Assembly (NCBI GenBank): GCA_020536535.1
Contig: JAHLWZ010000351.1
Coordinates: 917 to 64,916 of the forward strand
Direction of reading: 5' to 3'
Source: Pelomyxa schiedti
Lineage: Eukaryota > Evosea > Pelobiontida > Pelomyxidae
DNA: 64,000 nucleotides
Under the pieces are notes generated by a model, which worked only from the letters and a program-made list of their open reading frames with translations, ran no database searches and was not told the DNA's origin. Below are positions 35,046 through 47,539 of this stretch, piece after piece. Positions within the stretch are counted from its first letter, which is position 1. Every line of letters begins with the position of its first letter. Both the position numbers and the translations under genes were made by a program.

Positions 35046-38000
35046 TTAGCTTTGCAGAATTCGTATTATTTTACTGATTGGGGGTCTCCCTTCAGACTCA
35101 AACACCCAACACTCACGCATCACTTCAAGTGCCCAGGGTGGGCATTCCCAGGCTTGGCCAGTGCAGTGCCATTCAGCCGTTTCTGGTGAATGTAGTAATT
35201 CATATGCCTGTTTGGAAAGTAGGTCAGCTCTTGCTTGCCGGATGGATTCTTGTTCATTCCCAGGTGTAGTGGTGCTTGAACCCGTTGATGCTGATGTTGC
35301 CGGCTGCTCAGGAGTTGGTGCTGGTGGTTGTGGTTGCACGTGGCCGGCGGCTATGGCCGATTTTACGGCATCGCGCTTCATTTCGTAGCGTTCTGTGTGT
35401 GCAATGAGCTTGCAGTAGGTTCCGGACCTCCGCAGGTGATCGTAGGGTTCTGTGAACGGGTCTACAATGCCGCGGCAGAGGGTACCGAAATTCCACACGT
35501 CGGTGCCTAAGTCACTTTGTGGTTGCATTCTACAGGTTTCTGGCGCCCACAGTTGAATTGGTAGGTCGCGCAGGAGGCATTCTTGCATTCCTGCACTGAC
35601 TTGGATATCGGCGAGTCCAAAATCCGCAATCTGAGGGCCAGTGAGATAAATGTATGTAAAAGTGGTGGCCAGATTAACCTTGGCCCATGGTCCGGCTTCT
35701 TGGTTGAGTGAACATATAAATACATTTCCTGTGTAAACAGCGTGTTAGGGCACGTTGTCAAGAGAAAAGAGAAGGAAGAAACCAGGGTGCAAGTCGCTGT
35801 GCTTCAAAGGGGGCTTTTGGCTGTGCAGGTGGAAAAGACCTTTGGCTGCATCCAAAAGAATCTTTTTCCTAAGTGACATTGGTAACACTACTTCCATCAT
35901 TTCGCGTTTCATTGACAATATTTCTGAATCGCTGTATGGCAGTGGTGAAGATGGTATTGTGGCTCTCTTTACCATCTCTTCAATTTTATGTGAAATCCTT
36001 CTGAGAACTTTGCCGTACAAGTGGCTGAGATCTGGTCTGGTGAGTGATGTCACTCCAAGAAACAGATGCAAGCCTTCTGGAATGGTGGGGCGAACAAACT
36101 CCATATACATGGATATTGGAAGGAGGCTGACACCATAAAACCGAACAATGTTTTCGTTCTTCTTAAGACTGCTCATGACTCTAGCCTCGTGGAGAAATTC
36201 GCCAAGATCGGAGCTGTTCCCAGAAGAAATGTGCGGAATCTTGACAGCAATCATTTTACCCTTATACACAGCTCTCATTACTTTCCCGAAAGAGCCGGAG
36301 ACGGATGAAATCTCTTTTCTCTTGCCAGAAGATGCGGAAAGAACAGAGTCAGCTGTCAAAGAGAAAGTTGGAGGGAAGGTGGAAGCTGGTGATTCACTTT
36401 GAATGGATACTGGGGAAATTGAGGCAATTGGCGCATCATCCAGGCCACAGGTGATCTTCTCTGAAGTCAGATTTTCTGTCTCTTTGAAATTCGTGAACAA
36501 TGTAACCTCTTTTGGGTCTATAATTGGAAGGCTCTCCATGGCAATGTCTGGTGCTGCCGCAGAGACAGTGCCTGTATGCCCAAATTTGCAGTGTAAAGAG
36601 CCGCTAGAACATATGGCATCAACACACTCCCGTAAACTGAACAGATGTGTGGAATAATCCGTTGGGTTAAAAATGGATTCCATTATGGGATTCAGGGATG
36701 TTGTTGTTGAGTGTGAATGGTGAAGTAAATTGGTTCCCGTCATCAAGCAGCCGGGGCATGCGACCCATTCAACAGCTGCTTTCTTCATGGCAGAATTGCA
36801 CATAGATAAAAAGCAATTGATTACACACACGATTTGAGTGATGAGCGGAACTGAAGAAGATGCTGGGGTCAGAAGAGTAGCAGTAGATTTCAGCATGTTG
36901 TTGGAGGTCTGTGCAGTCGCCACATCCAAGCCTCTTGGCAACTCAGATATCCAAACTTGAACAACAAGACATTTACTTTCCTTGTCTAGGGTGATAAGAG
37001 CCACGTGTTTCGCAGTTCCACACAGCAGACTGGCTGAGAGGTGTGACTTGCTCGCCTTAACTTCTTCGAGTTGCGGAATTCCCATTATGCGAATCTGTAA
37101 CCTAAAGTATGATCAAAAAAAAACCTTAGAATCTCTTTGTTTAGAAACCTTGGAAAGAAGACAACCGGAATGAACTCAAACTTATATACTCTGCCTGCGA
37201 TAGAAACAGGGGTAAAGCTCAGTACCGGAGCGGCAATAGGAGCCGCAGGGAGTCTTAAAGGTATTAAAACCCTCTGATTGTTCAATTTGTATGCTACTTC
37301 AAAACTGAGAAGCAACTGGAGCAAAGTCTCGTGCATTGATTTATCACCAAACAACTTTTCATTGAATACATTATGAAGATCAGTCATCTTCAAAACGGCG
37401 TTGTCCTCCCAGGATGAAGAATCACAGTTGTTAACCACAGTTTTCACAATTTCCAGTATAAACTCGTGTCGCAGGACGACAATATCTGAGAGTGATTGGG
37501 TGATCCCTGTATGAATAAGATGACCACTTCTAAAGTGTATAATCATCCCGCTATCGGCAAGGAAGTTGGCACAACTCAGAAGTTCCATTTCAAAGTTCTC
37601 CTTTTCATGCTGTGAGCAGGTAGAGCTTGCGCCACCACTTCCAATTCCATTAGCTGAGGCAATAGAGCTAAATTCACTCCATTGCAATATGTTGGTGTGA
37701 CCACGAATTTCTCCAAGACTGTTGTAAAGTGCAACCCACTTTGGCGGAACATGGATGGGCTTGATAATCCCCTCAATGTGTTGCGCCAACATGTCAATGC
37801 ACTTAGCGGATGGCTGAACAAGGGGTTGATCAATCAGGCCGCCAGTGCCTTTGGATGTCATGGCAAAAATAGCAGAGAACTTGAAAGATGGAAATTTTTC
37901 AAACATAAGGCGACCGATATTTAGAAGTGCTTCAAAGGCGGATTTCCTGTCCTCTCCATATGATTCCAAGTGCGTGCCCATCAATATGACCTTTTCGTCA

Positions 38001-41000
38001 TGTTGTTGTGAGGAGCGAACCTCTCGGATTTGCCTGACCCAGGACTCAACTTGCGCGACAACATCAGTTGTCGAAAGAGATTCAGTGAGTTTGGTGATCA
38101 GAGCAGAGCCCGTAATGCTTTGAAATGTGGGATGAGTTACAGATGGAGATGCAGATGTCCCAATGGGGCCAACGTGAGAAAGATTGATGACAATAAGGAG
38201 CACCGAGTCAGAACCTGCACATGCAGAAAGGGAGAGGTGGTCAAGACTAGTTATAAGCTTAGGAGGGTAGTAATTCTACTTCTGTTGGGGATTTTTTTTT
38301 TTTTTTTGAAAAAAAGTGTAAGTGAAGGATGAAGAAACTTGGAAAAATCATACAAAAAAAGCTGAGGAATTACTTCAAAACTGTAACTTGTGCCTAACTT
38401 CAGAGTTAAGAAAAGTTGCTTGGTATCGACAGCACACTTAAATCCCAGACAGTCCAATCTGAAGCCCCAGTACTGCTTCCTGACTTCTTGGATTTCTTTC
38501 TTAGTTTGTTGGAAGCACGTGTGAGGGCAGATGTGATTTCCAAATGCCCTGAATCATCAGCACCCAGGACAAGTACTTTGTGCTTGCGCCATTGAATTGG
38601 AGGAGAAAGGTCACCAAATTGGAGGAAGCGTTTCACATCGCACCACGAGGCACATTTCACACTTGATGTTGTTGGAAGATTGATTGTGGGAGGAGGAAAT
38701 GAAACCTTGCTGGGAGTGAGGAAAGTGGGTTCCCAGAGAAATTTACAGACTCCATTTTGTGCAAGGAAGAAGGCAAGTATTCCAGATAATTTCCTCTTAG
38801 ATCCAAACTACGGCACCTCAACTCACCAATCAATTTGTGAGGCAAATCACGCAATCCAAGATTGGCCCAATTTACATCCGAGTTAGACAGAAGATTTGAT
38901 AGGCAGAGCAATTCTATCGCGTCCCAATTTCTCCATTTCATCCAACAGCGTGAAAACCCCAGCAATGCTTTGTAGCACGTCCCATGGGATGAAGACTTCA
39001 ACAATTTGAGGAGGTGTCGTGCTTCTTGATGCACAAACCAGTCGGCTGAAATTGCCCGTTTTCGGATGAGCAACTCTATGACTTGATCAGGCGAAGCATA
39101 ATTGCTGAGAAAGGCCTGGGCAATGAAGTGCCGTGTCTCCCAAGACGGGAATAAGCTTGATGTCGCCGCTGTTGACTTCTGTGGCACAACTGAATGTGTC
39201 TCTGCAACAGTTTCTTTATGAGCATGGGAGGTTGCCATCGTAGCAACAAAATGTACTCGATGTTTCAATGCATAATTGAGCACTATGCACAGTTCCTGTG
39301 TCGGTGATGTTTTTTGCGCTAGTGGCGGATTTTGAATAGATCCATCTGGGTGCAAACACAATTGAACGGCTTGGCGGATAGAAGCGTGCATATTACGAGC
39401 GCTATTGACACTAAGATCGATTTCCAATTTGGCAAGGACGGCTTCGCAGGAACCTTTATTTCTTGCAACCATTTCTTTAACTTCTCTGGTTGCTGTATGG
39501 AGGCAACAGTTAGTAGGGGTATATGGCTGAAAAACTTAGATGACCCACAATTTAACTGAAGAAATGTAAGTGTTGAATTCGTTTCCAACAGAGTCTTGAA
39601 GTACACAGACCCCGCAGGATCAGAATTTTCATCTGTCCTAAGAAGTGAGATATTGATAGTATGGATGTGGCTATTGTATAAAATATGTGCATGCAAACCA
39701 AGATATAAGCTGCCCAATGTGTCGTTGGTCTGCAGCCCATTGGCCAAGCACTCAAGTGAACGAAGAGTTGAAATATTTCCTATCCCACAGAACAATGTTA
39801 GACTAGAACTGTTTCAATGGTCATGGTACCAGAGAGATTGAGTTCGAATAAAGTATTGTTATGTGCCAACATGTCGGCCATAGCTAAGAGCCCTTTATCC
39901 TCGATTCCATTCTCTTTGTAAAAATAAATAAGTGAATCAACATCGAAGAAACCACTTGAAAGATTCAGCTTGGAAATGCTCGTGTTGATTAGAAGTGCCT
40001 CAGATAGACTGCAAGCACCTTGATCTTTGATATCATTCCCTTTTTTTTATAAGTGCTTTCGTTTTAGACCCTTAGTTCTACAATACAAATCCAAGACACA
40101 TAGTATGTCGTTCACTTTTAAAAGTTCTGCAATGAAACTGGCTCCCTTGAAATCACACACATTGCCTATAAATGTATAGTTAAAAGGAGAAACTCTGTGC
40201 CCTCTGTTTTCTTACAAGATAGATTTAACTCGGTAACAGTGAAATTCTCCATCAAGGCTTCTGTTATATGCTTCATACCAAAAGAGTTGATATTGTTATC
40301 TGGTGTAATTGGTGGGTAAAGTGTAAGTCAAGTGTACTCTTACTTTGTAGTTTGATGGATTGGAGTTTTGACTTAGAAATCACAGATGCTATCTCAATAC
40401 AAAAATCAGCAGGTGGCAAACTCCTGTTAGCTAAAAAAAAAAGTGTAAAAGTAAGGAGGAAAGAGAAAGATTCGTACAGGATCCCTCTTTAAGAGAAGAG
40501 AGGTCCAACTTCTTCAAGCGAGGCAGTGAGACCAACACTTGTGAAATTTCCTTGAACCCTTCCATTCCAAGATGGCTCCCTGAATAGTGAAATTATGAGA
40601 AAAAACAAACCTACATACACGGATGAACTCACACCAACAATGCTCAAGTTGACAAGCTGAGAACCACAAAGGCCAGTGGATACCATTCCAGCATGCGGTG
40701 ACAACATGTAAACATCTATACAGTGATTCATATGAGTTCCCAACAAGTAGTACACAGAGTTGGGGGAAAAAAACACAAACCCAAACGTACCAACAAAAAA
40801 TAAGCCAAAAAGTGGGTGTGGCAGAGTTGAATTAGTACGAAGAGCACATCGTAGGTTCTCAGCCATTCCAGAGTTGAGGTTGTAACCTTTCAAACTCGTT
40901 TAGAAAAAAAAAAAAAAAGGAAAAAAGAAAAAGAGAATCATAGGCAAAGCAAGCACCTTTCAGTGTTACTTCACGTGTATCACCCACGTTGATCTTGCTG

Positions 41001-41041
41001 ACGAATTTGTTGAAGTCGTCGCCATGTCGACCGGTTGTCAT
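35046..41041 (-). CDS. Roco protein: LRR-Roc-COR-kinase
   Basis: A multi-exon gene with ATG at 41041. Ribonuclease-inhibitor-type leucine-rich repeats occupy about 41000-38650 (AENLRCALRTNSTL, MFCGIGNISTLRSLECL, LRCRSLDLRGNYLEYLPSSL). A Roc-like GTPase domain follows at about 38640-37850 (KVLVLGADDSG, VILMGTHLES), then a COR domain to about 37085. A Cys/His cluster comes next at about 36780-36540 (CPGC, FSLREC, CKFGH). A TKL-type kinase runs from about 36350 to 35046: AVKIPH with the ATP lysine, HSDLHPG in the catalytic loop, IADFGLAD, WAPETC and a distal WxC. Roco kinases act in cytoskeletal, chemotactic and stress signalling. The Roc P-loop lacks the GKS/T lysine, so GTP binding is doubtful, whereas the kinase appears to keep K, D and DFG. 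Exon borders are approximate, chiefly in the LRR part (38.6-41.0 kb). Confidence 0.85.
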
Positions 41042-41432
41042 TCTCTTCACGAGGATTAACGACCAAACGTGTCTCCTCGCGGGCGATCAGGAGTTTTTCG
41101 TGTTTAGGAGAAACAGGTAAAAAAAACCCTTTGTTTTTTTGCGAGGCCACTTTGGCAGTGTTGGCGGGAACCCGGGAAAACGGGAAGAGAATTTGGGCGG
41201 GTCCCGCTCCCGGGAAATGAGTGGGTCTTCCCGATCTGCTAGGGAAATCTCTTATTTTCTTTTCTGTTTACAAAGTCCTGAGGAACAACGACGGCGAGGC
41301 AAAGGACAGAGTTGAGGAACCAGCTGACGCCCTCTCTTCCCGGGACTACCCGGGAAGCAAAAAAAAGTGTTTCCCGGCCAACACTGCACTTTAGTGACGA
41401 GATACTACAAACCACACAGTAGGGAAGATACC
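41042..41432. promoter_or_regulatory. Roco promoter region with CCCGGG cluster
   Basis: A 391-base spacer between the Roco start and the upstream minus-strand gene's stop. It contains CCCGGG at 41171, 41209, 41339 and 41349 (three with a following GAA), plus a partial TTTCCCGG near 41370. Such clustering of one palindrome in a promoter-sized region suggests a binding site for a dimeric factor; the factor is unknown. Confidence 0.4.
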
Positions 41433-44400
41433 TCAAGGAGCAGATGAGGCCACCAAGAGAGTGATTCTGTGAGCCAACTTGCATACGATGCCAATCGGAA
41501 GTGTCGGGAACAAATCCATAATGTCCCTTGCTTCCAGTTCAACAAATGCCCATCCCGGTGGCACCATGGTTTCACCAACACTATTGTTGGAAGTTGCCGA
41601 GGGTGGTACTGCTGTTCCTTGTTGATGTGATTCAGGTGTGGATGTTGTGGCCGTGGCGGAAGTAGCTTTTGGAGCTGGTGATGCCGACTCCCCTGGATTG
41701 TGACTGCGGGGGACTAGTGCCTCTATTTGTTCTTTGAACCATTTCTCTACTTGTTGCGGTGTCCATTCAATAACAGCGGTACCTTGTTGTTGCGTTCCGC
41801 AGTCAGTTTTGTCGGCGGCCACTGGTGACGATTCCGCGGACACGGGGGGTGCGGTCGTGGTGGTGGCGGTTGCTGTTGCTGTGGGCGTGGATGCGGATGC
41901 GGAACCAATCACGTGGTGGCGAATGAAGTGGCGAAGTGCTTTGCGTGGGAGGAGCTCCCTGATTCCAAGTTGACTCAGGACTGCTTTGTCATCGGGGAGG
42001 TGGTTGAGGGCTTCACCATCCATCATATTCTTCATGAATAGTTTGCAAATTTCTTGTTCCTTGGCATCTGAACCTGTGATAGGAAAACCGAAAATGAAGG
42101 GCAATGAGGAGGGTGGTTGTTGGATGAGGGAAAGGGAAAGAGTTGGTATGTGTGAGGGACTTCATTTTGGTTTGCGATTTTAGTGTGTACGTATTGATTT
42201 GGTAACCTGGATTGCTTTCATGGGACCAGGAAAAGAGATTAATCTCAGGAATGACCAGCCCCGCCACCTCGGCGGTTGTCAGCCCCGCGAAATTCTTCTT
42301 GGCGAACAACGAGTTGATAGTTTCGTGATCTCTTCTTGCGGAATCGAGTTCCCTCTGAATGTCAGCCCTCTCGAGGCAGAGCCACGTGAGAAACTCTCTG
42401 TGTGCACGTGACTGCACTACTGACTGGCGGAGCTTCTCTTCTGATTCCAACAGCGCATTCTTCAGGAGTTTCAGCTCTTCAACTGCGGCACCATGCAATT
42501 TCTTTGTTTCCTCTACCTGGGTCTTCGCACATTCTACTGATTTTCCCCCTTCAGATACATTTCGCAAACTTTTCAAGGCTGAAGAGAGGGAGTGAATGAA
42601 TGAAGGAAACTGCTCTTCAGCCAGCTTCGATACAATCCCCAAGGCCTGATTCAGTAAGATGATGTTGTTCGACGGGCAATGAAGATCTTTCTTTTCCTTT
42701 TCCTTGTGAGTGTCCATATATTAGATGAGAGGAAGTAGTACCATTCCAGAATAAATGCTATCACATTGAGGAACCGACATCACGTTCTCATCTATGCACG
42801 AAATTGCAGTCGTGGTTTTTTTTGCTGTGCTTAGAAGGAACCCTTCCAGGGAATCACAGGAACTGGAAGTTGAAGTGCAACAAATTGCCGGTTTTGAGGA
42901 TGCATTTGGAACGATTTGTGCAATTGCGCAAAGAGGTGGTGTCACTTCAGCTGCAGCAAGAACAGAAGCCCCATTAGAATTGACGATTTCATGAAGGTTT
43001 TCGTTCAGTTGCTCCCAGGTCACCCTGCTGATTGCCTGAAGCACCATTTCTTTGGGGTTTTGTTCTTGTGTTGATAGTAGCTCACGGGTGGCAGTGGGGA
43101 TGTCACGTACTTCTGGCTGTTTCAATGCCCGTTCAATGTGTCCATTAGGATCCTGTGACGCAGTCTTGCTCGTCGAAGCAGTTCCATCGTTGGGGGCTCC
43201 GTTGTTGCAATTTGGATCAGTTCCTTTTCGAAAGCACTCTGATTTCAAAATGGATATTTTCGTTGAAAGGCGCCTGAGATCTCCAATTGCAGTCAACCCA
43301 AGGGATTTCAAATCACCGTGTGTGAGGTGTACAAACGCCCATCCAGGCATCAAGAACCGTGATTTGGATGTTCCAGGGAGGGTAGTTTCCTTCAGGAGTT
43401 GGCCAAACCCTTCCTTTGCCAACCACTCCCCAACTTGATCTTCCGTCCACGACAATGCTGTGTGGTTGTTGTTGCAGTTCCAGAGCGGCGGGATGATTCC
43501 AAACACTTTGACGCTCTCAACGACGTGGAAAATGGCCTTTCTGTGCAACAAATTTGTGAGGCCGAGATCCACCATGTCCTCGTTCGTGAGTTGTTCAAGT
43601 GCCTCCCCGTTCACGTTGTTACTCAAAAGTTTCTGACGCAGTTCATCCTCCCTCTCTTTGCCCTCTGCGACGTCATTGCCGCTATTGGCACAACTCGGTT
43701 GGTGGTATGATGGCATGAAGAGGTGCAGCTCAGGGATGAGAAGGTTCGCAACCTCCTCTGCCGACAATGCCTGGAGTGTCTGGGTTGATGCAACCTGGGT
43801 CAGTTTGTTCAGTTGGGTTTGAGCCATTCCCAGACCTCTTTTGATAGCATCTTTCTCTTTGTCCAACCACCAGATGATCTGTGCACAGGATCTTGCAGAT
43901 CCCATGGCTCGCTTCAATTCTTGTGTGGCCTGATTGTCAAAGTCTTTCATTTGATTTTCGAGGGTGGTGACTTTGGTTTGGGTGTCTGTGAGCTTGGTGG
44001 CGGCAATAATGGTCCCAGCGGAATCTCTCTGAGCAGTTTCCTTGGCACCTTGGCAGTGCTTTTTGGCCACCTCCAACCACGCACCGAGGATTTGAAATGC
44101 AAAAGAGAGTGCAGAGAACCTCTTGGAGGGTCTTTTCATCACCTGATCTCTCACTTCACAAATGGAATTCTGTGGGTTTTGTGAGAAATGCACCAGGATA
44201 AGAAAGGCCAAACCAGTTTTGAAAGTATCCTTGGGGTTTGCTGCTGTCGTCTCAGGTGGTCTGTGATTGATTGATGTATTTCTGCGTTGACTGCATCCTT
44301 GACAGTGGTTGGAATTTCTCCACTCTGTACCAGGCACAAGCAACAAGTTGACTTTCTCGGCAGTGGTGTTTCTCCATCGCCAAATAATGGTGGGTCTGTC

Positions 44401-45554
44401 GTTATGCCACCCAGCAGTCCAGCATTAACTGCTGTGGTTGATATGCTCAGAAGTGCCTTCACCAACGGTGACGTGTTGCCTTCAAGTGAACTCTGGAACT
44501 TTTGTGGGGGGGCAGCACCACAACAAACCAGCAGGTCCACGACACTTTTCTGGCTCCGTGATCCAGCAATGGCGAGTGGCGTGGAACCATTGGATCTTGC
44601 CTTGTTCACGTCCGCGTTTCCCTTGGTGACGAGGAACTCAACAACGTTGATGTGGCCATTCTGACTGGCAACGTACAGCGGTGTGGCACCAATGTCGGAT
44701 CTTGCCTTGTTCACGTCCGCGTTTCCCTTGGTGACGAGCAACTCAACAACGTTGATGTGGCCATTCTGACTGGCCACGAACAGCGGTGTGGAACCTGTGT
44801 CGGATCTTGCCTTGTTCACGTCTGTGTTTCCCTTGGTGACGAGCAACTCAACAACGTTGATGTGGCCATTCTGACTGGCAACGTACAGCGGCGTGGAACC
44901 TGTGTAGGATCTTGCCTTGTTCACGTCTGCGTTTCCCTTGGTGACGAGCAACTCAACAACATTGATGTGGCCTTTCTCACTGGCAACGTACAGCGGCGTG
45001 GCACCAATGTCGGATCTTGCCTTGTTCACGTCCGCGTTTCCCTTGGTGACGAGGAACTCAACAACGTTGATGTGGCCATTCTGACTGGCAACGTACAGTG
45101 GCGTGGTACCATCGTCGGATTTTGCCTTGTTCACGTCTGCGTTTCCCTTGGTGACGAGGAACTCAACAACGTTGATGTGGCCATTCTCACTGGCAACGAA
45201 CAGCGGTGTGGAACCTGTGTCGGATCTTGCCTTGTTCACGTCTGCGTTTCCCTTGGTGACGAGCAACTCAACAACATTGATGTGGTTGTTTTCGCTAGCC
45301 CTGAACAGCGCGGTGAGACCCGCCTGTTTCCCATCACACATTTTGGTTTGCGCATACGCATCGACCACATCCGACATGGACGCGGTGCCGAGGTCACCAC
45401 ACCGCGCATTGGTTGGTGTGGTCGTCGTGGTGCCAGGTCGCGACACCCGTGCCCCTGTGGTGTCGAGGGACTGCAAGATCTCCCCAACTGTCTTGGCGTC
45501 GCCTCTCGTAGACGCGTCCCACAGCAACTTGGCTGCAGCCGAAGCATCGCCCAT
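41433..45554 (-). CDS. Ankyrin / coiled-coil / SAM-type scaffold
   Basis: ATG at 45554. The N-terminal part (exon to about 44150) holds eight or nine canonical ankyrin repeats of 33 residues, with cores such as GSTPLYVASQNGHINVV, nearly identical at the DNA level. Next, about 44110-42720 carries a helical region, ALSAEEVANLLIPEL and two SAM-like modules (LTNEDMVDLGLTNLL and WTEDQVGEWLAKEGF, then GDLKSLGLTAIGDLRRL). About 42717-41433 repeats the same plan (LTTAEVAGLVIPEI, LPDDKAVLSQLGIREL, WTPQQVEKWFKEQ). The second module could be a separate gene, with ATG at 42717 only three bases after a stop. A 39-base GTACTA...CACAAG intron would fuse the frames (phase 0), and that is the model used here. 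The junction from the ankyrin exon to the first module is also unresolved. Likely a protein-interaction adaptor. Confidence 0.65.
44560..45330. repeat. Tandem 99-bp ankyrin-coding repeats
   Basis: Seven or more head-to-tail copies of a 99-base unit, each coding one 33-residue ankyrin repeat. They differ at few positions (for example GTCGGATCTTGCC versus GTAGGATCTTGCC). Near identity including third codon positions indicates recent duplication or gene conversion. It also keeps the opposite strand open for 324 codons, which is an artefact of the repeat. Confidence 0.9.
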
Positions 45555-45604
45555 TTTACGTTAAAGGATCGAAAAAAAGGTTCGTATCTTGGAAAAATAT
45601 TCCC

Positions 45605-47202
45605 TCACCACTGCATCCTTGCGTAAGCCATTGTCCTCTCCCTGAAGTTGTACGAGTAGCACACGTGGGCAGTCCTGGGCTCAGTTACGCTCTGCACGAT
45701 GGCCGGGTACTCATAGGTCCCAACACAGTCGGTCTCGATGTCCACCACGTGCTCCCACGTGGCACCCCAATCTCCGCTGTGCGCCAGTGTCAGAGGGCAC
45801 CGTCGGTACGTGCTGTTGTTCATCATCAGCAGGAATCCAAGGTCCGATCCTGATCCGTACATGCGGACCCCATCGATCCCTATTATGGGGTGGGATTTGG
45901 TTGGTAAGGTGAACGTGGGCTCGAGAAACCATACCGGCTCCAGGATTTGAAAGGTTGGTGGGGCTGGCATATCGGGGCCAAGTAATCCCATAATCGGAAC
46001 TCGAAGACTGTGCGAGGTAATTACAACTGCTCCGCATCAGTGCCAACATCTGTTAAACTGGAATGTGAGATTCTTTTTTTTTTTTTTTGATTTTTGAAGG
46101 TATTGGTTTTTATTCATATCCTTTTAAGGTTATGGATTGGTACCTGCCCAGGAGTATCAAGTTCAAATAGAGTAGGCTGAATTACACCTCTGCAGTAGTG
46201 GTCATTCTCACTAAACATGGCAATGTCATTGCTTCTCTGCCAGTTTACTAATATGCATTAGTATACGAAAGTAAGACATAATTTTCGCACCCCACTGCTG
46301 ATCAGTGGTTTCCATGTGTGACTGCCACACACCTGCAATTTTGTATCAGGGCTAATGTTAAAGAACTTGAGTCTTAAATAACAGCGTTTTGTTGTACCTA
46401 TGAGATTATCTATTTCTCCGGATTCAGTGGATGAAGGGCATAATACTTTATTGTTGCTCAGAGTGATGCACTTATTTTTGATTCCAGCTAGGAATCTAGT
46501 GAAACAATTAATGAAAATAAAAAGTCTCTTGAAATGCACCCGTCAGCCAAGTAGGTTATGTTTGACCAGGTGATTCCACCGTCCACTGAGGATACATATG
46601 CCCCTGACCATGTTGCGGGATCACATTTATCTGTGGGTGTAAATGGGTGAGTCTTAAAGAAAAGAGTCGTACTTGGATTGGGATTGATCAATGAATCGCT
46701 TCCATAGTGGAAATCAAGAAAAAGTGTTCCATCATCATTTAGAAAGAGGGACGGATTCCTGCTATCCTTAGAATGACATCGAGTGCATTTGTGCTCACAT
46801 GTTACAAACTCCGGGTATTTTTACAGCCTCTTCAACATCGGACCACACTCCTGATGAAGGATCTCTCCTTGATGTATATATTGCAACATCCTCTGCATCT
46901 TCGGAGGACTTGAAAGAAAAGGGTTAAGGAAAGGGCAAAAATGGTATGCATAACGATACCCCAGCATGAAAGACCACAACAATAGTCCCATCATGAAGCT
47001 CTTGCAAAGAACAAGCATGGCTTATATTACTTTAACACCAAAAAACAAAAAAAAAACTCGGGAATCACACATACCAGTATGGGAAAGTACCCATTGGTAG
47101 TATGAGCTCGTAGTTGACTGAGGGAATCGCGATTCCGTGTGCAAACAAAAGACACCATCCCACAATCACCACAACCGACTTCCACCCTCCACTGCTCATC
47201 AT
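45605..47202 (-). CDS. Secreted BNR-repeat sialidase-like enzyme
   Basis: ATG at 47202 gives a clear signal peptide (SVVVIVGWCLLFAHGIA). Several exons follow. Family landmarks of the BNR_2 sialidase-like group: ACSLQELHDGTIVVVFHAG, then the DVAIYTSRRDPSSGVWSDVE strand. Three Asp-boxes (S-x-D-x-G-x-T-W) read SVDGGITW, SSDYGITW and SGDWGATW. Then come GIDGVRMYGSG and the C-terminal YEYPAIVQS and HVCYSYNFRER. Members are exo-sialidases or related glycosidases of the six-bladed propeller fold; the sugar specificity here is not evident. The product probably acts in the digestive vacuole or outside the cell. Only 50 bases separate its stop from the start of the next minus-strand gene. Intron borders between 46.0 and 47.1 kb are approximate. 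Confidence 0.8.
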
Positions 47203-47539
47203 GATGACCTTTGGCCGTTCAAACGTCCCAGGCGCACCCAAAAATTCTTGCGTATGAAAAAGGATCGCTGATGGCGAAACCTCGTGGAAGTTGATCGATT
47301 GATGAGTGGGTGTGGGGGTGTGAAGTGCAACACGTGCGGCCTGGTGTTGTGTGGACTGAGTGAGGTGATGTTCTACACCACTGACGGTAATTCTTGGCAT
47401 CTGATATCTCATCCCAGTGCCCCCATCGCGTTCTCTGCTGCCTCGTGCGTAACATTTTTTTTGGTTTTTCCCCTTTTGCTGTAGTTGGTATTAGCTTGTT
47501 ATTTTTGTGATTTGGAGTAATTGGGGTGTGAAAAGGAAT
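47203..47539. promoter_or_regulatory. Divergent promoter, sialidase / RdRP gene
   Basis: A 337-base spacer between the minus-strand ATG at 47202 and the chosen plus-strand ATG at 47540. It contains GT-rich and CACGTG-containing sequence near 47320-47340 and a T-rich tract near 47450-47475. Promoter role inferred from position; no TATA box seen. Confidence 0.4.

Noticed and set aside
44652-45626. Plus-strand 324-codon open frame opposite the ankyrin repeats
   Set aside because: It is a by-product of the 99-base repeat, whose antisense frame has no stop. It has no domain, and the minus strand encodes perfect ankyrin units.
41433-47202. Minus-strand neighbours with 50-base spacing as an operon
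   Set aside because: Close spacing is common in this compact genome. The genes have introns, and the products (scaffold and secreted sialidase) show no shared pathway.
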